The translations under genes were made by a program, and so were the position numbers. From an uncultured Draconibacterium sp. (GTDB taxonomy: Bacteria > Bacteroidota > Bacteroidia > Bacteroidales > Prolixibacteraceae), in the NCBI RefSeq assembly GCF_963676735.1, contig NZ_OY781464.1:157001-221000 (forward strand): a stretch of 64,000 nt of DNA. The letters are read 5' to 3'. Below, in pieces: positions 37,301-45,661 of this stretch. Under the pieces are notes generated by a model. It saw nothing but the letters and a program-made list of their open reading frames with translations. It made no database searches and was not told where the DNA came from. The number at the start of each line of letters is the position of its first letter. Position 1 is the stretch's first letter.

Positions 37301-38386
37301 TTATTTAGGGAGTAGTAAAGTTGATGTTTCATCTATACCCGAAAGAATTTCAACCCATTCCGAAGTTCTAATGCCTACCGCTACTTTAACTTTCTGTTTA
37401 TTTTTAGATAGAATAAAATCTCCCGGTAATAGATATTCAGTTGGAATCACCAGAGCGTTAGTCTTATCCTTTATTTTTATATTCGCCTGTAGTTGTGTCC
37501 CTGATATTAATTTGGGAACAAGCTCTGTAAATTTAGCCTCGGCAATAAACGATTGTTCCTGCGAATCGAAAAATGGGTAAACCTTAGAAAGTATAGCTTT
37601 ATAGCTTTTGTTTTTATCCGTATTTAGTTCGATGAAAACCTCCTGACCAACTTTAATTTTGTTTATGTCTTCTTCAACGATTAACAGCTTTGCAATAAAT
37701 TCACCAGAACCAATTTCTGCGACTTGTTCTCCTCTTTTTATCAGCTCACCTTCAGTTTTATTAATTTGAAGAATAATTCCGTTAACCTTGCTTGCTATTT
37801 CATAAAATGACGATGTATTTTGTTGAGATGCTAAATTGGCTTTGCTCTTTATAACTTCTAAATGAAGTATATTTTTTCTATCAGCTATCTGATTTTCAAT
37901 AGATATAAGGTCTTGTCTGCTGTTTTCATAGGCTAATTTTGCTTTTTCATAATCAAGTTTACTTACAGCTGCTGTTTTAATCAGTTTTTGATGTCTAATA
38001 AAATTGATTGAATCTGTTTCAAGCTTATTCTTTATCTGAAGTTTTTGCGCAATTAGTTGTTCTAAAACGGGAGAGCTATCTTTTGCATTCGATTTGGAGT
38101 ATTCATAGTTTGCTTGCGCATTATCCAGTTGTTCTACTTGCGATTCATTTTCAATTAAGAAAAGTGACTGACCTGCTTTGACAGAATCTCCTTCGTTGAA
38201 ATGTAATTTATCAAGATAACCTTCGGTTTGAGAGGTTACTATATAATGATTTTTAGTAATTACATTACCACTTGCAAAAACTGCTTCAACAATATTTTTC
38301 CTTTCAGGTGTGGTTGAATTGTTTTGTTTACAACCAGAAAGAATAAATATTAATGTAATACCAGATATTAAAAGTATTTTGCTCAT
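37301..38386 (-). CDS. HlyD-family periplasmic adaptor lipoprotein
   Basis: Links the inner-membrane permease to the TolC-like channel. The signal peptide ends in the lipobox LSGC (Cys at about 19). A biotinyl-lipoyl half-motif (LHFNEGDSVKAGQSLFLIEN) is near residue 60, a long alpha-helical hairpin spans about 75-190, and beta-barrel domains follow (EIGSGEFIAKLLIVEEDINK). It is 361 residues long, as in this family, and sits between the permease and TolC genes. Confidence 0.88.
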   Translation of the reverse strand: MSKILLISGITLIFILSGCKQNNSTTPERKNIVEAVFASGNVITKNHYIVTSQTEGYLDKLHFNEGDSVKAGQSLFLIENESQVEQLDNAQANYEYSKSNAKDSSPVLEQLIAQKLQIKNKLETDSINFIRHQKLIKTAAVSKLDYEKAKLAYENSRQDLISIENQIADRKNILHLEVIKSKANLASQQNTSSFYEIASKVNGIILQINKTEGELIKRGEQVAEIGSGEFIAKLLIVEEDINKIKVGQEVFIELNTDKNKSYKAILSKVYPFFDSQEQSFIAEAKFTELVPKLISGTQLQANIKIKDKTNALVIPTEYLLPGDFILSKNKQKVKVAVGIRTSEWVEILSGIDETSTLLLPK

Positions 38387-38392
38387 TTTTCA

Positions 38393-39715
38393 TTATTTAT
38401 TGCGTGATAGAATTGTTGCTTTGTTTATCATGTAATCTGACAGTCGGGTAAAATATTGACTTTCTACGGCCAGGTAATCATCGTATACTGACAAGTAGTT
38501 ATCCAGACTAATAAGTCCTTCAGAATATCTGCTGTAAGCAAGTTGAACATTCTCACCAGATATTTTTAAGCTTTCATTTGCTGTTTCTGCCAACTTTTTA
38601 GATGATAGATAGTTATTAAACAATATATTATCTGTTATTGAAGATTTCCTAATTTCTTCCTCATAGTTTAATCGAGCGATATTTTGTGCAATCTTTGCCG
38701 AACTGTATTGGTTTTTATTTCCAAAACCTGAAAATATAGGTATAGACAGGTTCAAACCGATATAACTATTAGGTTGCCAATCGCTTGAATTGAACGATAA
38801 ATTGAAATCTTGCTGATACTGTGTACCTCCCCAGTAATAAATAAAGTTCAACTTGGGCGTAAATCTGGTTAAGGCTTGTTTCCTTTCAAATTCGGCTATT
38901 TCTATTTGAGCTTCATATAATTTTATACTTGCTTCATTTTGAGGAACAAACTCAATTGAATTATTCATATTTAATTCAATTTGTTCTTTAAGAACAAGCG
39001 TTTCGGAATTTGATAAACCGAGCAATATTTTAAGGTTCAGTTGATTTTCAACCAGATACTGTTTGTTTTGCTCCAACTTGTCAAAAGCATTATTACTGTT
39101 AATTTTAGCCTGATTAAAAGATAGACCATCAATTAATCCTTCCCGAAATCTATCAATAGCAATTTGAAGTATAGAATCTGCCAGAGTTAAATCTTCTTTG
39201 GCATTATTTACCGCAGCTTGAGCTGTAATAGTAGCATAATAAATTTGTGCCACCTGTTCTCTTAAAGTTTGCTCGTACAAAGCTTTTTCAGTTTGCTTAA
39301 GCTGTGTGTTTGATTTTGCTATTTTGGATTGAAATATTGATTGCCAGTCAAGTAAGGTTTTACTAACAGTGATTCCGCCATTGTAAACGTAGGGCAAGCC
39401 AAACTTTATGTATTCTGTTTCACCTGGTCTCCCCACAGCTTCTCCAGGTATCGGAGTTTCTGCAATATTAATATTGTGTTGCCCTGAAAATCCAGCACTA
39501 ACTGTAGGATATAAAGGGCTATTGGCTATTCTTTGGTCTTTAACTGCCTTTTCAACTTGCAATTGATAAACTGAATTATCGGGATTGTTTTCTTTAGCGT
39601 ATGCCCAAATTTCATCAAGTGAATGAAAAACTTGCTGAGCATTTAAAACAAATGAGTTCAACAGTATTACAGCAACAACCGATAACTTTAACAACTGTGT
39701 CATTCTCTTATCCAT
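38393..39715 (-). CDS. TolC-family outer-membrane efflux protein
   Basis: Outer-membrane channel of the export set. The 440-residue protein has a signal peptide ending near LNAQQ (about residue 27) and two TolC repeats rich in long amphipathic helices, for example AQIYYATITAQAAVNNAKEDL and NIARLNYEEEIRK. The start overlaps the DUF2147 gene by 16 bases. Its place before the HlyD-like, permease and ATPase genes completes a tripartite exporter. Confidence 0.9.
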   Translation of the reverse strand: MDKRMTQLLKLSVVAVILLNSFVLNAQQVFHSLDEIWAYAKENNPDNSVYQLQVEKAVKDQRIANSPLYPTVSAGFSGQHNINIAETPIPGEAVGRPGETEYIKFGLPYVYNGGITVSKTLLDWQSIFQSKIAKSNTQLKQTEKALYEQTLREQVAQIYYATITAQAAVNNAKEDLTLADSILQIAIDRFREGLIDGLSFNQAKINSNNAFDKLEQNKQYLVENQLNLKILLGLSNSETLVLKEQIELNMNNSIEFVPQNEASIKLYEAQIEIAEFERKQALTRFTPKLNFIYYWGGTQYQQDFNLSFNSSDWQPNSYIGLNLSIPIFSGFGNKNQYSSAKIAQNIARLNYEEEIRKSSITDNILFNNYLSSKKLAETANESLKISGENVQLAYSRYSEGLISLDNYLSVYDDYLAVESQYFTRLSDYMINKATILSRNK

Positions 39716-40134
39716 GTTTTTGTTCTTGAAAACATTCCTTTAGATACAACCAGACTTAGCTTGTTATCAGAAAGCAACTCAACCGTACATTCTGCATAAA
39801 TTCCTTTTTTAGGAGTGTAGATTTTCCCATTTACCCACTTACCATCCGAATACGATAATCCTGTTATTATATCCATACCCAGAATACTTTGATTCCGCTT
39901 TTCAGGATTTGGATTGTTTTTATCTTTTGGATTAAGACCAGGATTGTTTGCCAATTGCGCTATCCAAATAATCTTACCAGAATAGGTCTTATCTACTTTA
40001 TATATTTCAATTTTGTTGGTTTTATCATCATTTAACCAAACTCCAATAATATTATCAGTAGATTCCTGAGCTTGTGCAATGAATTGACAAGCAAAAAGAA
40101 AAAATGCTATTGTAACTTTTGTGATATGTTTCAT
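39700..40134 (-). CDS. DUF2147 exported protein
   Basis: A 144-residue protein with a signal peptide (residues 1-22, ending near AQAQ). The DUF2147 fold is seen as IIGVWLNDDKTNKIEIYK, YSGKIIWIA and GMDIITGLSYSDGKWVNGKIYTP. Its function is unknown; related proteins are often found near transport or stress genes. It lies 11 bases downstream of the lipoprotein at 40146 and overlaps the TolC gene by 16 bases. Confidence 0.88.
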   Translation of the reverse strand: MKHITKVTIAFFLFACQFIAQAQESTDNIIGVWLNDDKTNKIEIYKVDKTYSGKIIWIAQLANNPGLNPKDKNNPNPEKRNQSILGMDIITGLSYSDGKWVNGKIYTPKKGIYAECTVELLSDNKLSLVVSKGMFSRTKTWIRE

Positions 40135-40145
40135 TTCCTAGTCAG

Positions 40146-40820
40146 TTATAATGTAACAGGTCCTTGCCATGAATCTTGATTATTCTCTGCCCGAATGTTT
40201 AGAGTAGGGTTAGGCAAATCAAAGGTTATGGTATCATTTATTTCTCTTTCTTGGATTTGCCACGTTTCAGGAATAACTGGTGTGTCAGTTATTCTGTTTG
40301 CGTCTCTGGAAATCAATACATATTCTTCACCTTGTGGGGAAATAAGAATGGAAAGTGTTCTGCCTGCGTTGAACGTTACTTTATGGTATTTTTCAATGTA
40401 CCTTCCTGCAAGTAATCCTTCTTCATTTTCAGGTAATTCAGCATTTGCATCAACAATTTGTGCATTAAACATCCATTGATAACCAAAGAACTCGGCTGTT
40501 GTAAATTCTCCATCTTCGTTTGCATCAGGTGAGCGCATAAATTTGGCATAATCCGGCATTCCTTCTCTTGGTTCGTTTTTTTGCCAACCACTAGTAATTT
40601 GAATGGAATCAAATTCTTCCTGAGTTAAAATTTCATTATTAGCCCAAACAAGTATGGAATCCATAGAGATTATTTGTACCAATTCAAAACCTATTCTTTT
40701 GGTTTCTGTTACAGTTTCTTCTTCAGGAACTTTGGCGTCTTCATCTTTCTCACAACTGATTAAAACTGTAGAAAGTACCGATATTGATAACAAAAAAAGT
40801 AAGTTCTTCATAATGTTCAT
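40146..40820 (-). CDS. Uncharacterised lipoprotein
   Basis: Family not recognised. The lipoprotein signal ends in LISC (Cys at about 23) followed by acidic EKDEDAKVPEEE. The mature part has an EF-hand-like stretch DANEDGEFTTAEFF near residue 105, which could bind calcium. Later residues look beta-rich (RTLSILISPQGEEYVLIS). It is the first gene of the export operon, 97 bases after the LytTR regulator gene, so it may report on envelope conditions; that is inference. Confidence 0.7.
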   Translation of the reverse strand: MNIMKNLLFLLSISVLSTVLISCEKDEDAKVPEEETVTETKRIGFELVQIISMDSILVWANNEILTQEEFDSIQITSGWQKNEPREGMPDYAKFMRSPDANEDGEFTTAEFFGYQWMFNAQIVDANAELPENEEGLLAGRYIEKYHKVTFNAGRTLSILISPQGEEYVLISRDANRITDTPVIPETWQIQEREINDTITFDLPNPTLNIRAENNQDSWQGPVTL

Positions 40821-40917
40821 ATTTTGAATTTTTACAACTCAAATATGAACACATACCAGTTGATTTGAAATCAATAAGTAAGTGAATTGAACAAATTGGA
40901 AGGTGAATTGAACAGAG

Positions 40918-41682
40918 CTAGGATTGTTCTATCCAGTTCATAAATTCGGTAACTTTTAATCGGCTTACAATAAGCTGCTCTTCGATTTTTAAATCAGTTT
41001 TGATGATAACTTTTCTATTAAAGTAAGGTCGAACTTCCTTAATGGTTTTTTTATTTAGTAAAACTTGCCTGTTAATTCTAAAAAACAAGGAATGGTCAAT
41101 GGAAGCCTCAATTTCAGACATGGATTTAAAAACAGGATAACGTTTGTTATCGAATGTATGGATGTAAAGAATTTCGGTGTCAACAATAAAAAATGCAATT
41201 TTACTCACCTCAATAGGAATGAAGCTTTCTTTGACATGTACAAGTATTGAGGATTTATTGTTTTCTTTCTTTTGAAATGTATTTTTTAGCAGGGTTACAA
41301 TTTCTATGTCGGGCTTTAAAGATTCTTTCAGTGTTTCGTATTTTGTAAAGGCCAATTCCACATCTTCTTCCTTTACTGGTTTTAATACATATTCAATACC
41401 ATTGGTTTTAAATGCTTGCAAAGTGTATTGGTCAAAAGCGGTACAGAATATAATTGGACATTTCAGTTGTACTTTTGAAAATATTTCAAAACTAAGCCCA
41501 TCGGCTAGTTGAATGTCTGAAAAAATTAAATCAGGCAAGTTTTTATCGTTAGAAAGATACTTTACAGATTGCTCAATACTTTCCAAAGTATCAAGAATAA
41601 TTGAATCAGGACGAACTTGCACTATTATTTCACTTAATATTTGTGCGGTATGTGGTTCATCTTCTATAATTAAAATATTCAT
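40918..41682 (-). CDS. LytTR-family response regulator
   Basis: A 254-residue regulator with an N-terminal receiver domain (ILIIEDEPHTAQIL, phosphorylatable Asp in LIFSDIQLADG near residue 58, Lys in YVLKPVKEED). A C-terminal LytTR DNA-binding domain ends with RINRQVLLNKKTI and IVSRLKVTEFMNWIEQS. It overlaps the kinase gene by four bases. It most likely controls the export/TonB genes that follow, on the basis of position. Confidence 0.92.
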   Translation of the reverse strand: MNILIIEDEPHTAQILSEIIVQVRPDSIILDTLESIEQSVKYLSNDKNLPDLIFSDIQLADGLSFEIFSKVQLKCPIIFCTAFDQYTLQAFKTNGIEYVLKPVKEEDVELAFTKYETLKESLKPDIEIVTLLKNTFQKKENNKSSILVHVKESFIPIEVSKIAFFIVDTEILYIHTFDNKRYPVFKSMSEIEASIDHSLFFRINRQVLLNKKTIKEVRPYFNRKVIIKTDLKIEEQLIVSRLKVTEFMNWIEQS

Positions 41683-42710
41683 CGCCCAAGTAATTTAATT
41701 TTTATACGAAATACTGATTCATCCGAAAATACATTGACTCCCCCCGGCATCCCTAATAATTCATACCGTTTAATAAGGTTTTCCAAACCTAATCCAGAAT
41801 CACCACCAGAAGCTACTTTTTGCTGCAAATTATTCTCGACTGTTATACTATTAATGCCCGAATCATAGATTTTAATGTGTAAAGGTTTTTCTTTCGACAC
41901 AATATTATGCTTAACGCAATTCTCTAATAGTAATTGTAAGGAAAAGGTTGGGATATTATGATTCAATAGATTTTTAGGAATATCAATATCAATGCTTAGC
42001 ATGTCCTCATACCTGGCAAATAACAAAAATGAATAATCATCAATAAGTTCAAGTTCTTCTTTAAGCGTTACCGTGTCTCTTTCTTTTTTTAGCAACAATA
42101 ATCTATAGATGTCAGACAGTTTGATAACAAATTCCTCTGCGTTGTTATTTGATGAGCGAATCATAGAACGTAATGTTGACAGAGAATTAAATAAGAAGTG
42201 AGGGCTAATTTGCTGTCTAAGAATTTCAAATTGAGCACGAATATTTTCAGTTTTTAGCATTTGGTTTTGCATCGAAACTGATTGATTTCGGGCATTTAGA
42301 TTAATCATGTATTGAATGAGATAAATCATTGCAATAGAAACACTTCCTCTGATGAAAAGCAATATAAAATTGGTTTCCCTGTTAATGTTAACACTTTCAC
42401 CTCTAATAGAATTAAGAATAATTATTAGAGATAGTAGAATGCTATTGGTAAGAAAAATAATAAAGATTTTACTGGCTAAATTCCATCTTTTAGAGGAATG
42501 AAAGAATAGGTTAATAAGCTTTGAATTTAAAAACCATGCAATTATTAGAAATAAAAAAGTAACTAGCCAAACTGTTAAAAAATTCTGTATGGTAAAGTCA
42601 GTTTCATTCTCTGATTGACTTAAAATACCGAATAGAGGTAGCAAAGCTGAGAATGCTACTCCGATTTTCCAATTGTTAGTTTCCCTTAATCTATGTTTCA
42701 TAGATTTCAA
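41679..42710 (-). CDS. LytS-type sensor histidine kinase
   Basis: A 343-residue membrane kinase with four hydrophobic segments in the first 140 residues. The His_kinase domain has the phosphorylatable His in QISPHFLFNSLSTLRSMI (about residue 170), and a HATPase region shows LLLENCVKHNIV and SGLGLENLIKRYELL. There is no long periplasmic sensor domain. It is the first gene of the 12 kb module and begins 27 bases after repeat B2. Confidence 0.92.
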   Translation of the reverse strand: MKSMKHRLRETNNWKIGVAFSALLPLFGILSQSENETDFTIQNFLTVWLVTFLFLIIAWFLNSKLINLFFHSSKRWNLASKIFIIFLTNSILLSLIIILNSIRGESVNINRETNFILLFIRGSVSIAMIYLIQYMINLNARNQSVSMQNQMLKTENIRAQFEILRQQISPHFLFNSLSTLRSMIRSSNNNAEEFVIKLSDIYRLLLLKKERDTVTLKEELELIDDYSFLLFARYEDMLSIDIDIPKNLLNHNIPTFSLQLLLENCVKHNIVSKEKPLHIKIYDSGINSITVENNLQQKVASGGDSGLGLENLIKRYELLGMPGGVNVFSDESVFRIKIKLLGR

Positions 42711-42736
42711 ATATACATATTAAGCCTAAGGTGAAC

Positions 42737-42825
42737 GTGTGGGGCGGCAAAAATTGCACTCTTTTGCAAATTTTGGTTTGTGGGTCAGCCTGTGCGATTT
42801 GCAAATGTGTGCAATGTGCGTGGGC
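42737..42825 (-). repeat. Structured repeat B2
   Basis: TTGCAC-TCT-TTTGCAAA pairs with TTTGCAAA-TGT-GTGCAA. It shows the shared GGGCGGCAAAAA start, GGTTTGTGGGTC centre and TGTGCGTGGGC end. It lies 27 bases before the LytS start and, with B1, brackets the 12 kb module. Confidence 0.75.
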
Positions 42826-42974
42826 TTCTCGAACTGTCCCGAAGGGCAGAAGCGGGCGGGCAAAAACTAATTTTTTCTTGCACCAACTTTCAATCAATGT
42901 GCCTATATTTTCTATCTGTCTTTTCAAATTTTATAATCAGGTTTCAATGTTGCAGTTTCTTCTTTACACTTGCA
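42826..42974. other. Spacer between repeats B2 and A2
   Basis: 149 bases without a gene. A small hairpin with CTGTCC and GGGCAG arms is at about 42834-42849. Nothing else was recognised. Confidence 0.4.
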
Positions 42975-43165
42975 GCTAACGGTTTGTGTATGTGGAGTGC
43001 GGGATTAAAAGTGGTAAACTTTCAAGCTCGCACGTAGCCAATTCGTTTATTTATAATTTCAAATTTTCCGTCAATCGTCAAAGACGAATTGGCGGTGTTG
43101 CAACAACGAACCGCAGCCCCCAAAACCGCTGAAACCCGCATTACATATGACACTTTGTTAACGCC
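42975..43165 (-). repeat. attC-like inverted repeat A2 (long form, overlaps a coding region)
   Basis: 191 bp. Low end GCTAAC preceded by GCA matches the high end of A1; high end GTTAACGCC matches the low end of A3. Arms AGTGCGGGATT and AACCCGCATT pair. An extra apical hairpin GCCAATTCGT/ACGAATTGGC (43037-43093) makes it longer. The last 47 codons of the gene at 43022-44386 lie inside it. Confidence 0.85.
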
Positions 43166-44386
43166 TGTTATTTCCATTTCATATATTTTCTGCCCTCTTG
43201 TTGCATCAAACTCAAAGTCAGGAATCAAGTAATGATAGTCTTTATATTTATCATTGGATTTTAGTACCTCTACAACCTGTTTTAACCTGCTTTGTATTGT
43301 TGCTGTTTTTCTTAAAATACTTCTCTTAAAGTTATATTTATCCATTTCCAATTGTGAATGGTTTTCAAATTCCATCCAGTCAATATCTTTTGTTGTGAAG
43401 ATTGAGATTTGCTCAGATAAGATTTCAAATAGGAGTTTAGTTTCTTGACTTTTTACGTCATGTCTTAAAATCTGAAAATAAATTTCTTCAGGTAATGAGT
43501 AAGACCAATTTTGTTCTGTACTGTCAATGTTTCTGTGCCAGGTGTATTGCAGCTCGTTTCGATTATGAATTACAATCTTTTCAAGAATTAAAGTCTCTAT
43601 CGGAACTTTGGAATTTGTTTTAAAAGCTTCCTTTAATTGAGCAACAAGATTTGTTGTTCTTTCCGCATACTTTTTTTGTAAAACAAGTTTTGTTGAGTCC
43701 GAAAAGTTAATCCCTATTTGTTTTGCTTTATTAATTTCATTGTCGATAAATTCAATTCGGTTTTTATTTCTTGTGTAATATATTTGGTTTAAATTATTTC
43801 TGTCTATACTCGTTGTTTTATACAAAAGTACTGTATTTAAAAGGAATATAATTACAGAGATAAGCACCCAATTTTTTGTTTTAAATAGAAGTCGAATTGA
43901 GTTCCAATTTGCAAAAAAGATATAAACTGGAATAAGAATTAGTAACAACCAAAAGTCTTTCAAAATATCCAAGTGGTTATCGTATCCATAAAGATTGTAG
44001 ACTACTAACGAAAGGACAGAACCAAATCTGGCAACAATTGCCAAAGCTAAAAAGGTTATGAAAAAGGAAGTTGAAGCTACAAACGTTGTCAGATATTTTT
44101 TTCCTTTGTTTTTGTTTGATACATAAAACCAACAAATTACTGCAAATCCAAATCCAAGACTTGAAGAAAATGCAGCAAAGAATAAATCATATAACTTAAA
44201 TTCTCTAAATGTTAAAATATAGGCGTCCCTTTCGAAAGTTGTTAGTCGTAATATTTCTCTTGAATGATTTAAAAGGAGATTTATTAGGAAAGCAATAAAA
44301 AGTCCAAAAACCAAACCAAACCAAAATTGTTTTCTTCCAATTTTAGTAATTGTCAAGTTTGGTTTTAAAAATCCTTTTTTAAGCAT
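43022..44386 (-). CDS. Uncharacterised membrane protein whose C-terminus is encoded by repeat A2
   Basis: A 454-residue protein of unknown family. About five hydrophobic segments lie in the first 190 residues (for example GLVFGLFIAFLINLLL and ISVIIFLLNTVLLYK). A charged, probably helical region of about 210 residues follows. The final 47 residues, from about TGVNKVSYVM, are translated from the attC-like repeat A2. The natural protein may therefore have acquired a new C-terminus on cassette insertion. It is the only gene of its cassette. Confidence 0.7.
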   Translation of the reverse strand: MLKKGFLKPNLTITKIGRKQFWFGLVFGLFIAFLINLLLNHSREILRLTTFERDAYILTFREFKLYDLFFAAFSSSLGFGFAVICWFYVSNKNKGKKYLTTFVASTSFFITFLALAIVARFGSVLSLVVYNLYGYDNHLDILKDFWLLLILIPVYIFFANWNSIRLLFKTKNWVLISVIIFLLNTVLLYKTTSIDRNNLNQIYYTRNKNRIEFIDNEINKAKQIGINFSDSTKLVLQKKYAERTTNLVAQLKEAFKTNSKVPIETLILEKIVIHNRNELQYTWHRNIDSTEQNWSYSLPEEIYFQILRHDVKSQETKLLFEILSEQISIFTTKDIDWMEFENHSQLEMDKYNFKRSILRKTATIQSRLKQVVEVLKSNDKYKDYHYLIPDFEFDATRGQKIYEMEITGVNKVSYVMRVSAVLGAAVRCCNTANSSLTIDGKFEIINKRIGYVRA

Positions 44387-44409
44387 TAGTTATCTCGGTT
44401 TTTATAATT

Positions 44410-44609
44410 GGCGTTAACGTTGAGTATAAGAAACGTAAGTGATTTCGAAGCTCTTACCTGTCAAATTACACTGAGCCAAATTTGCGTTTTGACACAAATT
44501 TAAAATTTTGAAACAACCCGTCAAATCGCAGATTTGGCGGAGCTGATTAAACGCTCAAAAGTTCCGTAAACCACTGAGCCACTTATGTTTTTTATACATT
44601 GTTGGCGTG
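44410..44609 (-). repeat. attC-like inverted repeat A3 (long form)
   Basis: 200 bp. Low end GGCGTTAAC matches the A2 high end; high end GTTGGCGTG matches the A4 low end. Outer arms GAGTATAAGAAACGTAAGTG and CACTTATG...TATAC pair. The apical extension carries a nested hairpin GCCAAAT/ATTTGGC (44475-44538). Confidence 0.85.
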
Positions 44610-44618
44610 TCGTTGTTT

Positions 44619-44960
44619 CTATTCATTATTTTCCTCAAGATAATAAGTCTCAATCTTTTCAAACTCTCCATCCGAGCTAAAAATCAAATGCACAATTTGA
44701 AGACTAATCAAGTTATGCTCCTTGTCTGTAGAGTGTCCAGCCTTAATCCTTGATAATTCTGTATCAAATTCACCAATGGTATGAGCATTATTTGAAATTG
44801 CTTTCGAGATATTGTTCAAATCCTCAGTAATTATAATCAAATTATCATAATTGTGTCCAGACGAAATTGTATTTGCAACTACAATAAATGCTCCACCAAA
44901 AATCAAGGTAATATTTATGCAAACCGATACCCAAAACGCAATTTTACATTTTTTAATCAT
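44619..44960 (-). CDS. Small uncharacterised membrane-anchored protein
   Basis: 113 residues; family not recognised. One N-terminal hydrophobic segment (CKIAFWVSVCINITLIFGGAF region, about 4-30) probably anchors the protein. The rest is a charged helical domain (DNLIIITEDLNNISKAISNN). It follows the TonB-like protein by 15 bases and ends nine bases from repeat A3, typical of a cassette gene. It may act with its neighbour. Confidence 0.55.
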   Translation of the reverse strand: MIKKCKIAFWVSVCINITLIFGGAFIVVANTISSGHNYDNLIIITEDLNNISKAISNNAHTIGEFDTELSRIKAGHSTDKEHNLISLQIVHLIFSSDGEFEKIETYYLEENNE

Positions 44961-44975
44961 AATCTTGAAGTTAAT

Positions 44976-45380
44976 TTATTGCCACATTATACAACTTATC
45001 GGCCAAGAGTATCTGCAACACACTCGCTTTCCCTTATCAACCCCTGCAGTCCAAGAAGGCATTGTCAATATCTTTTGTCGTAAATCATTTTTGCATTGGT
45101 CAGAAGCACTAATCCTATTAAAAATCACATCAATTACTTTTCCATGCTTATTTATAGTCAAAGTCAAATACATACTGGCTATTAATGAACTATCCCTTTC
45201 GATGCAGTTAGCTAGAATCGGAATCAAATCACTATGTAAATATCCAGATAATCCGCTATCTCCGTTTTTAAATTCTGGCATTTTTTCTGCAAAGATGTAC
45301 ACTGAATCGCAGTCAGCATCTACTTGTCCAAAACATGTAACAGAAATCAAAATTCCGACTATTAAGAATACTTGCTTCAT
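44976..45380 (-). CDS. Exported TonB C-terminal-like protein
   Basis: About 134 residues starting at the ATG at 45380. A signal peptide (MKQVFLIVGILISVTCFGQ) follows directly. The mature part resembles the TonB C-terminal fold seen in many Bacteroidota proteins: MPEFKNGDSGLSGYL, LTLTINKHGKVIDVIF, then MPSWTAGVDKGKRV. It has no proline-rich linker or membrane anchor, so it is not a classical energy transducer. The role is unknown. An upstream ATG at 45413 falls in repeat A4 and is less likely. Confidence 0.65.
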   Translation of the reverse strand: MKQVFLIVGILISVTCFGQVDADCDSVYIFAEKMPEFKNGDSGLSGYLHSDLIPILANCIERDSSLIASMYLTLTINKHGKVIDVIFNRISASDQCKNDLRQKILTMPSWTAGVDKGKRVCCRYSWPISCIMWQ

Positions 45381-45405
45381 TATAACTAGGGTGTTTCTTG
45401 CAATG

Positions 45406-45539
45406 CACGCCAACGGCTCGAATATGGGGCGTTTGGCATTTCAAAGCTCCAACCTGTCATACCGCTAAAATTTTTATTAAATGTACTAATTTTCAATTTA
45501 TCACTATCCGCCAAATGACCTATATTTATTGTTAGGTTT
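45406..45539 (-). repeat. attC-like inverted repeat A4
   Basis: 134 bp. Low end CACGCCAAC matches the A3 high end; high end GTTAGGTTT matches the A5 low end. Arms AATATGGGGCGTTTGGC and GCCAAATGACCTATATT pair. The apical CCTGTCATACCGCTAA block is shared with the other copies. Confidence 0.85.
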
Positions 45540-45566
45540 TCGTGCTTTCTTCTCCGCAATCTACTC

Positions 45567-45659
45567 GTGCGTTGGGCAGCCATACTCTTTGACAAGTTTT
45601 GGTTTGTGTGTCGGCTTTTATGAGCGACTTGGCAATGTGTATGGTTGCGAAGGGTTGGC
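45567..45659 (-). repeat. Structured repeat B3
   Basis: CCATAC-TCT-TTGACAAGT pairs with ACTTGGCAA-TGT-GTATGG. It has the shared GTGCGTTGGGC start and GGTTTGTGTGTCGGC centre. It lies two bases from the gajB stop. Confidence 0.75.
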
Positions 45660-45661
45660 AT

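Noticed and set aside
42731..43037. Overlapping plus-strand frames of 82 and 85 codons
   Set aside because: They lie across repeats B2 and A2 and are Cys-rich through the repeat sequence only.
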